A stretch of 64,000 nt of DNA from the NCBI GenBank assembly GCA_946122785.1, contig CAMGYJ010000010.1, forward strand, positions 49,683,134 to 49,747,133. Direction: 5' to 3'. The notes under the pieces are model-generated. The model searched no databases, had not been told where the DNA came from, and saw nothing but the letters and a program-made list of their open reading frames with translations. Made by a program: the position numbers and the translations under genes. The stretch is from Linum tenue. Taxonomy: Eukaryota; Streptophyta; Magnoliopsida; Malpighiales; Linaceae. Shown here piece after piece: positions 50,542 to 62,459 of this stretch. Position 1 is the stretch's first letter. Each line of letters begins with the position of its first letter.

Positions 50542-50825
50542 TCCACTCCAATGACCTTATTCACTTGCACTTCTAAAAAAGCCATTTATGAACAGTGAAT
50601 AATGTACAGTTAAAAGGCAATATTACAGTCAGCCAATATTTCAGCCATTTACAGAGAAGCATGCTGGACACACGCACGCAAATATTCACAAAATCTAAAG
50701 CATCCAGCACCAATAGGGTAATGAAAATCTAATGCTGATCATCCTACTTGATTCGCAAGCAACGTCTACCTGAGTACATTTGAGCGATTCCCTGAGTTAC
50801 AGGATTGCCATTCCTCTATCGCGGT

Positions 50826-51056
50826 TCAGCAATCAAAGGCAGCTCCATCATTGATATAAGGAGGATGATGATAATTAAAGTAAACAACTTCCGGCCTCTC
50901 TGGATGAGTATTAAGTATAGAATAGTATTTGAGATCAAAGTAAGGCATTGATGATGATGTACCCGTCTTCAATAACCCTCCACATTGCATCGTCCATGAT
51001 CTTCCATCTTCTTCCCGTCTCCAAACCCTTACAGTTTCAGTTTGCATTTCGCGCAA
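50826..51056 (-). pseudogene. Possible F-box-associated domain C-terminal fragment
   Basis: A 76-codon minus frame contains VRVWRREEDGRSWTM and later YSILNTHPERPEVVYF, which resembles the C-terminal repeats of plant F-box-associated proteins (a W-x-L/M core followed by an HPE..VVY motif). No F-box or upstream half is visible before REV7 begins at 51441, so if real it is a truncated copy, or it lies in the REV7 3' UTR by chance. Weak call. Confidence 0.3.
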
Positions 51057-51440
51057 AATTTACGTGCAGAGCACCCTGTGAGATTGAAAGATCCCACTGC
51101 TTGTCTTTAAACTGTGTTCCTGCCTAGGGTCTCCTGCTGTCCCACTCCAATTGCAAGGTACGAAGGATTGCAAGGTAAGTGCGATGGGAACACGAGCTGG
51201 TTTGGAGCAGTGAAGCAACAAACGAAATCTATGTCTCAATCTTGATCCAAACGAAATCAATGCATGCAACTTTCCCCAGTCCTACTCAAATTCGGATTAC
51301 TAAACACCAGTTATGCAGGCAGGATAATACAAACAGATACAAATGGAGATTCTTCACGTATTGAAACCCAAAAAACTAGCAAGGAAACTGACACAACAAT
51401 ATTGGACAATTAAGAACTAAGATTGATCTTGGCATAATAT

Positions 51441-52868
51441 TTACACATGGCAAGTCTTTGGTTCAGATGGGCTCGGATGTTCGACGAACAACTGCAGAGA
51501 CAAAGGCTGGCTGCTCATGGACTTGATTGGAGTAACTTCTGGGAGGTGCTGCCACTGCTTCGTGTCAGTCGGGATCCACACATCTGCTTCTTTGCTCGTA
51601 CCAACCTCGGGAAGACCTCGGAAGTAAGCTGTTACTTCCCATCTGCAATCTGCAAATTTTTGGGAGTCAATGGTTCTCAAATGAGGGATCAAAAGGGTTC
51701 ATTATGGTGATGGACTTATATAATATATGAATGTGGATTGCTAACTATAAGGCCTTCCAAATAAACTACACTAACAGCTCAGCTAAGCAGAATATCACAT
51801 TGCAACTTATGAAGTGAATGCAGCTCATGAGTGCTCAAAACAGTTTTGTCCGGTGGTAGAATGATAGATGTACAACTGTTGGTCGTTTAAACTATGAACA
51901 TTCAATCAGATTACAGAATCCGACATTCCCACCTGCATCTGCAAACATCTGAATCATCGGAGCTCCTATACGTTGATGAAATGTACGGCTGTGGATCATA
52001 CTTACAGGACAGTTAAACTACCAACATTTGGGTATATTTTGAATTCCATTGCTTATCAGATTCCAGATTATAACAACTCAACAATCCATCACACCATTGA
52101 CAAGAATCTATCGCCACAAAATAATCAACAAACCCAACTCTTTAGAGCAATCTTACCGGGAGGGAGAGGCTTGGTGAGATTTTCTGATGTGGGGAGTTTG
52201 ATAAGGAAGGAGCGAAGCGAGAATTCGAGATCGGCTTCTTCAATCTTCGATCCAGACGATGAAGACTGGTTCATACCGAGCTTGAACACGAATCGCTCGT
52301 TAACCACATTATCATCTTTGTTGAAGAAGATCACTAGTACTCTTTCCACCAATCCCTAATTGGATTCCAGCAATTTGAGAGTGAGCAAGCAAGCAAGCAA
52401 TGCCCCAGTTTCCAGATTTGTTCTCCAAAACTAAGCAGGCCGACTAAAGCATCAATCACGGGAGGGAAAATGGATACGAAAACTGACCTTTTGGATGAAA
52501 GGGAAGAGAGCGTTGACGGAAGAGTGGATGTAATCTCGGAGCTCTGGCTGCTTCGCTCTATGAACCACCGCGTTCATATATCTCCGCCTCTCAAATGCGC
52601 CTTTTGGAGAAAAGGAAAGCAACGAATCCCAATTCAGTCAATCAATCAGGAGAAGACTGGAAACCCTAATTTCAGACGAGACGACTCAACGTACCGGCGG
52701 GATAAACCCTCTTGTGGAAAACGATGGACGTAATCGCCACTTCCAGGAACTCCACCAGAATCCTCGCCGTTTCCGCTGCGAAGAAAAACAGATAGCTCAA
52801 TTTGTTTCCCGTTGGCCGGAGAGGGTAAATGCGAGAAATTACGATGAAAACATACCTCTAGTATCCAT
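51441..52868 (-). CDS. REV7: REV7/MAD2B HORMA-domain protein
   Basis: Five exons on the minus strand: 52868-52856, 52775-52695, 52600-52488, 52355-52157 and 51649-51441. All junctions are GT-AG and in phase, giving 204 aa. The protein starts MDTRAETARILVEFLEVAI and is almost entirely one HORMA domain: RRRYMNAVVHRAKQPELRDY, then GLVERVLVIFFNKD, EEADLEFSLRSFLIKL, CRWEVTAYFR and DVWIPTDTKQW. REV7 is the accessory subunit of DNA polymerase zeta, bridging REV3 and REV1 in translesion synthesis. Exon 1 encodes only MDTR plus one base. The last two junctions rejoin LTKPLPPD to CRWEVT exactly as in the family. It is divergent from eEF2, with about 350 bp between its start and the eEF2 TATA region. 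Confidence 0.95.
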
Positions 52869-53086
52869 TTTTAGTCGTTGCCGGAGATGCCCCGGCTACT
52901 GGTTACGGGTTAGGGGATTTTCCTCTCTTCCGGGGAAGGGCGGCGGGAAAGATGAGAATTGGCCGCGGGAATATAAGAAAACGACGTCACACCAAATTTG
53001 GGTTTCAAAGTATCTATTAGGATTTAGGAAAGAGCCTGGGAATATTCTCTAAAAGACGGTAGGGCTGATAAGAAAGAGGAATTAGG

Positions 53087-53187
53087 AGCCCAAATAAACG
53101 GTTGGCCCAAGCCCAAAAGGAAAAACCCTAGGGATGGCGTTTGCAAGCTGGCGAGGGATAGGATATTTCCGTGGCAGAGAATATATA
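53087..53187 (+). promoter_or_regulatory. eEF2 core promoter: site II boxes, telo-box and TATA
   Basis: AGCCCA at 53087, GGCCCA at 53104-53109, AGCCCA at 53110-53115, the telo-box AAACCCTA at 53123-53130, and ATATATA at 53181-53187. Site II plus telo-box is the known signature of plant translation-machinery promoters. Transcription probably starts near 53215; an intron in the 5' UTR spans about 53296-53897. The REV7 gene reads away on the other side. Confidence 0.7.
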
Positions 53188-53939
53188 CATCCCTTCCTTA
53201 CTTCTCCCTCAGCCGCTCTCTTATACTGGAAAAACTAGACGAGAAAGAGAGCTAACGCAGTCCCCCATAAACCCTTTCATTCGCCGCTTCATCAGGTCTG
53301 TTCGTTCTCTCGTTCTTCTTCATCTTCGCTGCGCTAGCTTCGATCTAATTTTTATGATTAGTCTCTCTGTTTTTCATTATGATTGCTTGATGTTCTTCGT
53401 CTTTCGCTTAGGTATCAGTAGATCTCTAGCTGCTTTGTAACTTAAGATTCTTTTTTCTTGTTGATGGTTCGATTGTTTGGATCATCGTGATTACCGAGCT
53501 TTTGGTGAGGAGTTATTGTGTCCGATTCAGTCGGATTCCCAGTTTGCTTATCGTTTCACGTCATTCAAATTCGTCTATTGTTTCAGTTTTTGATTGCCGA
53601 TTTTGAGTTTGTTGACTTTTGGATCTTTGTTTACGGGGATTGATTCCTCTAGCTCGTGATTTGGATTTTCTCAGATGAGTAGATATGAAAGCTTTTGTAA
53701 TGGATTTCTGGTTTGCTGTTCGTTAGTGTCTTCATTTATACTTGAGAATCGATTTGTTGCTGGATGGTCTGCTTATGGAATTGATTGGTTTAGGTATAAG
53801 TCATTAGGCTTTATATATGTTCTTTGAATATGGGTTCTGTTTACGCTGATTGATTTTGTTTGTTTGGTTCTAACAATCTCTTTTTTGGATTGTGCAGGTT
53901 CCCAACTGTTGAAGGATATTACTATAAAGAGTAGGCAAG

Positions 53940-56671
53940 ATGGTAAGTTTCAGACTATTGACACTAAGTTGCAATCTTATCTTCTAATTACTGTATGTAT
54001 AGTTAGTAATTACACAATTTCTTTATCTCTCAACAGGTGAAGTTCACAGCAGAGGAGCTTCGCCGCATCATGGACATGAAGCATAACATCCGTAATATGT
54101 CTGTTATTGCTCATGTCGATCATGGTAACTACTGTTCTGAACCCCGTTTCACATCCTTGCCTTATTTTTCTTATACGATTATTGTTTATGGGTTCTTATT
54201 ACTGATATTGTTTGTTTTTTTTTATTCTAGGCAAATCAACTCTAACCGATTCTCTAGTTGCTGCTGCTGGAATCATCGCCCAGGAGGTTGCTGGTGATGT
54301 ACGTATGACTGACACCAGGGCTGATGAAGCAGAACGTGGTATCACAATTAAGTCCACCGGTATCTCTCTCTACTATGAGATGTCTGAGAAATCCCTCAAG
54401 CAGTACAAGGGGCAGAGAGATGGCAACGAGTACCTCATCAATCTTATCGACTCTCCTGGCCACGTTGACTTCTCCTCTGAAGTCACTGCTGCCCTCCGTA
54501 TCACAGACGGAGCTCTAGTTGTGGTTGATTGTGTTGAGGGAGTCTGTGTCCAGACTGAGACTGTCCTCCGTCAGGCCCTTGGTGAGAGGATTCGTCCTGT
54601 GCTGACTGTCAACAAGATGGACAGGTGTTTCCTTGAACTCCAAGTTGATGGAGAGGAGGCCTATCAGACGTTCCAGAGGGTGATTGAAAATGCTAATGTC
54701 ATCATGGCCACATACGAAGATCCCCTTCTTGGCGATGTCCAGGTTTATCCTGAGAAAGGTACTGTTGCTTTCTCTGCTGGGCTTCACGGGTGGGCTTTTA
54801 CCCTCACCAATTTTGCCAAGATGTATGCTTCAAAGTTTGGAGTTGACGAGTCTAAAATGATGGAGAGGCTGTGGGGTGAGAACTTTTTTGACCCAGCAAC
54901 AAAGAAGTGGACCACCAAGAACACTGGTTCTGCCACATGCAAGCGTGGGTTTGTTCAATTCTGTTACGAGCCCATCAAGCAAGTGATCAACACTTGCATG
55001 AACGATCAGAAAGACAAGTTGTGGCCTATGTTGTCAAAGCTGGGAATTCAGATGAAGGGTGAGGAGAAGGAATTGATGGGAAAGCCCCTAATGAAGCGTG
55101 TCATGCAGACTTGGCTCCCGGCAGCTGATGCTCTATTGGAAATGATGATCTTTCACCTTCCTTCCCCTGCAACTGCGCAGAGGTATCGTGTTGAGAACTT
55201 GTATGAAGGCCCACTCGATGATCAGTATGCTACTGCCATCAGAAACTGCGACCCTGAAGGACCTCTGATGCTTTATGTCTCCAAAATGATTCCAGCATCT
55301 GACAAAGGTCGATTCTTTGCTTTTGGTCGTGTGTTTGCTGGGAAGGTGTCTACTGGGGTTAAGGTCAGGATTATGGGGCCCAACTATGTCCCTGGTGAAA
55401 AGAAGGATCTGTATGTGAAGAATGTCCAGAGGACCGTTATCTGGATGGGAAAGAGGCAGGAAACAGTAGAGGATGTTCCTTGCGGTAACACTGTTGCTCT
55501 GGTTGGTCTTGACCAGTTCATTACCAAGAATGCTACTCTGACAAATGAGAAGGAAGTGGATGCTCACCCTATTCGTGCTATGAAGTTCTCCGTCTCTCCT
55601 GTTGTTCGTGTTGCTGTCCAGTGTAAGGTTGCCTCTGATCTGCCCAAGCTTGTGGAAGGATTGAAGCGTCTGGCAAAGTCAGACCCTATGGTTGTCTGCT
55701 CAATTGAGGAGTCTGGTGAGCACATCATTGCTGGTGCTGGAGAGCTCCATCTTGAGATTTGTTTGAAGGATCTGCAGGATGACTTCATGGGTGGTGCTGA
55801 AATCATCAAGTCTGACCCCGTTGTGTCCTTCCGTGAAACTGTGCTGGAGAAGTCTAGCCGCATTGTCATGAGCAAATCCCCCAACAAGCACAACCGTCTG
55901 TACATGGAGGCAAGGCCCATGGAGGAAGGTTTGGCGGAGGCGATCGATGATGGCCGCATTGGCCCAAGGGATGACCCCAAGGTTCGTTCCAAGATTCTGG
56001 CTGAGGAGTTCGGCTGGGACAAGGATCTTGCCAAGAAGATCTGGTGTTTTGGACCTGAAACCACCGGACCCAACATGGTGGTTGATATGTGTAAGGGAGT
56101 CCAGTACTTGAATGAAATCAAGGACTCTGTGGTTGCTGGTTTCCAGTGGGCGTCAAAGGAAGGAGCTTTGTGTGAAGAAAACATGAGAGGTATCTGCTAT
56201 GAAGTCTGTGACGTTGTTCTCCATGCTGATGCTATTCACAGAGGTGGTGGCCAGGTCATCCCAACTGCAAGGAGGGTCATCTATGCTTCTCAGCTGACCG
56301 CCAAGCCCAGGCTTCTTGAACCAGTCTACATGGTCGAGATCCAGGCACCCGAGCAGGCTCTTGGAGGTATCTACAGTGTGCTGAATCAGAAGAGAGGACA
56401 TGTGTTCGAGGAGATGCAGAGGCCCGGCACACCGCTCTACAACATCAAGGCTTACCTCCCTGTCATCGAGTCCTTTGGATTCTCCAGCACTCTGAGGGCG
56501 GCCACATCAGGGCAGGCTTTCCCGCAGTGTGTGTTTGATCACTGGGACATGATGATGTCTGATCCATTGGAGGCAGGAACCCAGGCTTCGACGCTCGTGG
56601 CAGAGATCCGTAAGAGGAAGGGTTTGAAGGAACAGATGACTCCCCTCTCTGAGTTCGAGGACAAGCTGTAA
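53940..56671 (+). CDS. EEF2: Translation elongation factor eEF2
   Basis: Exons 53940-53942 (the ATG alone), 54037-54124 and 54231-56671 give 843 aa, the standard plant length. eEF2 is the cytosolic GTPase that moves tRNAs and mRNA during translocation. GTPase motifs: G1 AHVDHGKST (26-34), the effector region [12 protein letters not shown] (from about 58), G3 DSPGH (104-108) and G4 NKMD (158-161). The diphthamide loop [12 protein letters not shown], with the modified His in AIHRGG, and the conserved C-terminus (EFEDKL) are intact. The second and third exons meet inside the P-loop Gly codon. Codon use and length show no damage. The Arabidopsis orthologue is LOS1. It is divergent from REV7 and converges on PER1. 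Confidence 0.99.
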
Positions 56672-57530
56672 GGTGGTTGTGAGAGAGTGGATGTTCGAGT
56701 CATCTTTTATGTTTTCGGTTTTACCTGTTCGGAATTTTTGTCTTCTATGTTGGATTTTGTATCGGTAGCAGTTTGGTAGCTATCCCAATTTCGTATCGGG
56801 TCCAAGTCTTGTTCTGAGAACTTGAGAATGTTTTTTTTTTTGGTTTGCTGGCATGTAATCCTACAGTTGGAACTCTTTAGTTTACATATATTGTCTGTCG
56901 TTTAGACAAAATTTCATGTTTTGCTTTTGCTTTTGCTCTTGTTCTGCACTTCTGCTATTCTTAGTTGATTTTGTTCGGAGATCCATTTAGCAGGTGGTGC
57001 TGTGCCTAATGTCTGTATGGACCCTGGCTATTTGCCCATCTGTTAACGAGTGTTGGACAGATTGGATCCAGAACTCAGTTGTGCTTAGAAAAAGTACTAC
57101 AAGTAACTAAATCTCCTTTTCGGAATTAATACACTCCCAAACAAGCATTCAAACAGAGTTTTCTAAAATCTCGTCATCTTGCGCGGAATATGAGCAAGTT
57201 TTATGGAACTTGGAAACTGATAAGAGATGCGTCAAACCTTGAGTAGAGATGTGTTGCTTTGAACAGCAGAATGGATTACAAGCAGACATCGTTCACAACG
57301 ATTACAACCTTGAGTAGACATCGTTCACAATGACGAATTACGATACAAATGAAAGAAGTGTTGCCTTTCTTTTTCTATCAATGCACAACAGTGTTTCCTT
57401 TCAATTACCAACACAACAGTTACGATCGAGCTGACTAAATGAAAAATGCCCTTTCTTTGTTTCTCTCTACCATAGTTGATCTGGAAAACCATCAAGACTC
57501 TAGCAGGGTCAGTCTATGAAATGAGGAAAG
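56672..57530. other. Convergent 3' flanks of eEF2 and PER1
   Basis: eEF2 3' UTR occupies roughly 56672-56900, and the PER1 3' UTR approaches from the right to about 57350. Between 57235 and 57330 AACCTTGAGTAGA and AGACATCGTTCACAA each occur twice, a short local duplication. No gene. Confidence 0.5.
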
Positions 57531-59395
57531 CTACTTGGACTTTTTCAGGAGGTTTGAGGTGGCGAGCTCGGCATCATCTCTAACGAAGCTCCACCACACG
57601 TATGTGAGAGGAATGGTTGTGGCATGCCAAATTGAATGAGCATCGAAGTAGCCTTTGTATGGAGGGAAGTCGTAGATCTCCAGCAGCACCGCCAGCCCAC
57701 CTCCGATCACTGGTACCCAGACCTTCCATCGAGACGGATGGCGGCTCACCCCTGCCCAAATCGCCCACGTGAGAAGCTGGGTGATACCCATTGCGACACA
57801 GACTATGATGTTCCATCCTGCAAGAAGACAGAATTCACATTATTGTCTTGGTCCAGACTCGAAAAGACATTATTACTTGGGACTCAAGTGAAATGACACG
57901 AAGAAGTGGAAAGAAGCTGTTATTACCGTAGTCCATCTTGTAAAAGTTGAGGTACAGTATATGGGTTGTGATAAATGCGAGTAGTGGAGCTGCGACCATG
58001 ACTCTGGAAGCTTCTTCCTTAATGTTGAAGCTTCTTAGGATGGAAAGTATAAGCGAGTATCCGACCAATGCTACTGCGGATGAGTAGTCTAGCTTCTCCG
58101 TCAAGTCAACATCTCTGCAACTCGGTCGAGAAAATGGAAGTGAAAAAGGTAAGGTAAGGATCGGGAAAAAACTGCAGTTAAGATGGGAAGCAAACAGACC
58201 TAATCAGTTGGACGAAGTTATACAAGCAGCAGAAGACGAGATTATAAAGCCAGACAGTTAAACTGAACCTCATGGAAGAACAAGATGAAGATTATAAGTA
58301 AGCTCTAGTGCAACTTCGTTTTTGTATGATTTAATGGCATGCATTGTTTGCATCATTGATCTATGCTCTGATGAGAGAGTCATTCTTATAGGCCATAGCA
58401 GAAAATTAGTTCCATAATCCATAGTGCTTGTTTCATAACATAGAAACAGGAACTTACCGACTATGGAAAATAATGCTCCAGAACCAGGAGTTACATGACA
58501 AGAGTCCATAGATGTGCCACAAAGGGGTGTATTCGTAGTAGGTCTTCTTGTCATATCTCAAGGGCAACTTGTAGTATAGAAGGATGATTAATGATAGCCA
58601 ACCATGAAAATGAGCATAAAGGTTCAGTGCAGAGAAAGCCACAGAGGCAACTTCCTGGAGGGAGAAGGACATGTTAATGAATATACTGGCTAGATCTCAA
58701 ATCAACTAAAGGAACACCACAGCTACTAATATCAGTGCGGAAGAAACTCAAACCTGAATGCCGAAGACACGTTTGAAGGGCCATTTTCCATGGTATTTGA
58801 GTGGACCATAACCTTGTTTTGCTCTCTCTTCTTCTCTGGCAAGCATGCAGAAATACCTGCACTCACTCTCACAGCCCCACTGTTTCCAGCGTTGATAGAG
58901 CGGCTCTTGGGTGTACCATGGACTATCATGAGAGGCACCATGAGAAGAATAGTTGCACTGGGCAAAGCAGGTTTCACCAACGCAGCCATCTCTCTCACAT
59001 ACTGTCACACAGCTCCTAAACAAAAGCCCAAAGGCAAACACCGAAGCGGAAAAGATCAGCAGGATGTTCAATTAGTGTTTCACAGGGAGAGCAAACACAG
59101 AACATTAACATAGAAAGATGGAAGACATATATTAAACATGTGAGAGCTAGCTCAATCATTCGAAAGCAATGTGAGTATAGGAAAAACACTGTACGAATTT
59201 CTGGGAAAATGAGAGGTTCTAGCGAGTAAACAATGCACTGGTAGTATTCTATTAAGCGTCCATCCGTGTAAGCATATGGTCGAGTGACAGTAAAATTTAC
59301 CTGTAAACTGGATGAGCATCACCAGGGCTGGCTTGTGCAGTATATAGAAGACATAGCAGCACCAGGGAGAAGCCTAACCAATGTCGTCCTATCAT
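57531..59395 (-). CDS. PGAP3: PER1/PGAP3 family GPI-anchor lipid remodelling protein
   Basis: Five exons on the minus strand, 59395-59301, 59015-58754, 58654-58458, 58114-57927 and 57817-57531, with matching phases, give 342 aa, normal for the family. Per1 proteins remove an acyl chain from GPI anchors in the ER/Golgi. A signal peptide (MIGRHWLGFSLVLLCLLYTAQA) leads into the Cys-rich luminal domain (CVTVCERDGCVGETCFAQC; WKQWGCESECRYFCM). A hydrophobic C-terminal half with about seven membrane spans follows, including the RYDKKTYYEYTPLW and FDAHSIWHATTIP segments with conserved His, shared with the CREST hydrolase superfamily. A TTAG directly before the ATG suggests a 5' UTR intron reaching back to about 59991. 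GGCCCA at 60237-60242 may serve the promoter. Confidence 0.95.
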
Positions 59396-60050
59396 CTAAC
59401 AAGGAAAAAGAATCGAAGTCAGAAACTCAACACTTCAGGGAGAAATAGATAACAAGTTCATGAAAAATAGCCATTATAACATCTACATCAAGTCTCCATT
59501 TCCTAGGAAGAACTAAACCCTACACCCTAATCTGGCTCCGCAAGAAGGAAGGAATGCACCAGCTGATCTGCCTATCAATGGAGAGCAGCTCAAACCTTAG
59601 GCAACTGCAGCGATTTCCACAAGTTTCACCTCATTATCATTGCATTGAATTCAGCAAGGGAAGTAAAGAAGATGCTTTTCGCAGCAAACAGATCGATCAA
59701 AGCAGGTAGCAGCTTATAGGCATCTACAGTTCTCTACAATTGAAGATTCGGCAGAGAACAAACACATGAAAGAAAGAAAACGGAAGAAACAGAGAATCTT
59801 CACCAAATATGGCTCGGCCGCTAGACAGGAAGTGAAGAATACAGCACAACTGCGGCATTCGATCAAAATCAAAATTCTCAGTAGTATTCGCCATGATAGA
59901 TTCCGGAGAATACAATACACCGCAAGCAGCAAATTGGACGAGAAAAAGTGGAAAGCACAGATCAAGAAGAGAGCTAGCTGGATGATGCTACCTTGGTGGA
60001 ACCGGCGGCGACGAAACGAGCTATCCGGCGGCTGAATCAGTTTGAAGATT
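59396..60050 (-). other. Probable 5' UTR intron and leader of the PER1 gene
   Basis: The acceptor-like TTAG lies directly next to the start ATG, and a donor-like AAG|GTAGCATC occurs at about 59991 on the minus strand. This fits a leader intron of roughly 600 bp. No coding potential is seen in the interval; minus frames at 59714-59965 are hydrophobic but unsupported. Confidence 0.4.
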
Positions 60051-61948
60051 CTTCCAATGGAGACGAAGAAGATTTACGCATTTTATTAATCAAAACCCCG
60101 AGATGCTGTGGACACTTCAGATGAATTGCCTGCAGGGGGAGACTGAGAATGGAGAAATGGGGAATGAATGTCTTGAAAATATTAACGTTTACGGACCGTG
60201 ATGAGCCCGCAAGGCCCTGGTTGATATTGGTCCAAAGGCCCAAGTACAGAGTGGGGCCTGAGATCCAATTGGCTTTCCCTTCTGCCGCCCACCAATAGTT
60301 AGGGGTGCAATTGGTTTGGTCGGGTTGCCATCCGTCCATAACTTGTAGCGCTGGTTATTATTCGCAATGAAAAACATATTTTGAAATATCTCTTGGTTTT
60401 CAAATTTGATTGGAGTGCTTGTGAGTCAGTTGTGATGGTTTTGAGCTAAACGTATCTTGATTAATACATCTAATCATTCATAAAAGTGGTTAAGAATTCG
60501 ACTCGTTGGTCGGTCTGAGAATAGGGGTAGGCTGGTAGCCCATCTAGTGCCGAAAAGACCCCTTCATCATTCTCGAGTTTGGTAGGGTTCGATTTCTGTT
60601 CTTGAATGCGTGTATCGATGTGACTCTAGTGTAACTCTTCTTTCTCGATAATTCTAGTTATCTTTTGGGTGGAATTTTTTTTTTTGCAATGAACTAAATA
60701 CTGATCCAATTAAATCGAGATTAACCTAATTTGATCCAATTGAGATTGTGTCATATATCCCATCATTATTTCTTTTAATTGAATTTCAGATAATTTTTTT
60801 GTTCCCTTCGATCTTAATAAAATAAAAATATAGAAAAAAAAATTGGTCCAAGCAATAATAGTCTTCCAAGCAAACTTTTGGCGGAATACTTAGTTGGGTT
60901 CTAGCCATTCTTTGTGATGTTATTAGGCTCATCAGATTATGGGACTCAGTGATGTTCAGGTTGTTTGATTAGAAGCCAAAAGTTTCAGTATCACGTCGTC
61001 ATTCAACCAACGTGTGATACATACACACAATTAACCAATATTAAATGGGGTATTAATCTATCTAATCGTGGTTAGCATTGGTTAACCCACCTTTGGCTGC
61101 TGTTGTTCTTATCATAGTCTACAGCCACTTCCACGAGTTTTGTTTGACTAGGGAATTTCTTAATCTTAGTGTTGCAAATAAGTCAAATCTCCCAAATGTT
61201 AGGAGTGCCGTTTTCTATTAGAATTTGGCCAACCCAAAGGGTCAAACGACATCATTATTATTGTTTCCATCTCCCTTAGTTGAAAACTAATGGTCAAAAG
61301 AGAGCTAATTTGTTTACTCTTTGGCAAGAAACACAACCATTACTTAACAATTGATCATTGTTTGGATGAATAGTCTAAGAGATTCTCTCGAGCTTAATCC
61401 AAAAATTTAGTGTAAAAGTAGCAATTGTCTTGTGACTCTACCCAATTGATTTAAGTTCACCTAATATGTTAAAATGTTCATCGTACATGACTAGAGAAAG
61501 TAATACCATTGTGTTTTCATTTTTCCCCCTAGGTTTTCGTCACCTTGCCGATGTTGTTGTTGTGCTCTGTAAAATGAGGTAGTTTTGGTTCAACTGATTC
61601 TGCTTGTGTTTGCTCGAATCAGTCTTCCTGATCTCTGCATTGTACTTTTCCTTGCGTATTTTCTAATGATAATTTTCCGGGACTTATAAAAATAATACTA
61701 TTATCAAAACATTGTCAACTCAAAACTCAAAAGTTGTTAATTACCCCACATTCTCAAATATTGAAAATTAAACATATAATATTCCAATTAATATGGGTTC
61801 TTACATGCTCTTTTTTTCTTTTGGTGTTGAAATGCACTCATATATATCTATCTCTATTAGCACTATGGTATTACTCTACTAATGTGAGTCCACAATGAGA
61901 GTATAGTATACGACCCTAATTAAATCATATTTTTTTCTCTCTCTCTCT
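60051..61948. other. Intergenic, no gene seen
   Basis: Contains the PER1 promoter side (to about 60300). A TAGGGGTGCAATTGG segment at about 60300 resembles a hAT left end without a partner. The rest is AT-rich. The stretch just right of 61800 is probably 3' flank of the CKX fragment, with a (CT)n run at about 61936-61950 overlapping its stop codon. Confidence 0.4.
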
Positions 61949-62397
61949 CTAATTGAAGATCTTCTGGCCAGGGGACAAGATGAACTTGGGATCGAACTGG
62001 GCTTTCTTCTGCTGAAAACCAGCCCACTTCGGCCCAAAATGCTTGATCCAGTCCTGCTGCGTGGAATGACCCGCCAGGTACTGCTTGACCTTAATCCCAG
62101 CCTTCTCACAATACGCCAGCACGGCAGCGTTTTGGTCCTGATACTTCTGCCAGTCACCCACGTTGCTCTGACTCAGCAACGAGAACGCATAGAAAATCTC
62201 CTCGTCAGGTATAACCACCGACATCTTGTCATCCCACCTGGAAAAACCCAATAATCATAATTAATACGAAACGAAATGAACCGAATCGTTGCCCACCCCT
62301 AACGACGTAAAAGATGATCAAACTATCTCTGCGTCGCGAGTCGCGACTTACTTGTTGCGGTTGACCGGGTAGAAGAGGACGGGTCCGACGGTGATTG
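61949..62397 (-). CDS. CKX: Cytokinin dehydrogenase, 3' end only (CKX3-like); partial or broken
   Basis: Two exons are visible on the minus strand: 62397-62352 (ITVGPVLFYPVNRNK) and 62237-61949 (KWDDKMSVVIPDEEIFYAF to LSPGQKIFN and stop), joined by a gtaagt donor and consistent phase. This is the C-terminal part of the substrate-binding domain of CKX, the FAD enzyme that degrades cytokinins. It has SRWDD/SVVIPDE, IKVKQYL and HFGPKWAGF motifs. In the family, the sequence before GPVLFYP continues without a break into the same exon (the HPWLN-type region), but here the similarity stops at 62397, next to a 14-bp repeat. Upstream, 62400-64000 shows no CKX exon. So the gene is either truncated (pseudogene) or has an unusual long intron reaching beyond the window. 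Visible coding sequence itself is undamaged. Confidence 0.8.
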
Positions 62398-62455
62398 CTA
62401 AATTGTTATTATTAAAATATAAATCATGACTTCGAATCAAGGATTGCTAAATTGT
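62393..62455. repeat. 14-bp direct repeat at the CKX breakpoint
   Basis: GATTGCTAAATTGT occurs at 62393-62406 and 62442-62455, 49 bp apart. The first copy straddles the exact point where CKX similarity ends. A looser third form (GGATTGTAAAATTGA) follows near 62474. Confidence 0.85.
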
Positions 62456-62459
62456 ATCG

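Noticed and set aside
54515..56401. Minus-strand ORFs opposite eEF2 (up to 206 codons)
   Set aside because: Shadows of the eEF2 coding sequence with no independent family signal.
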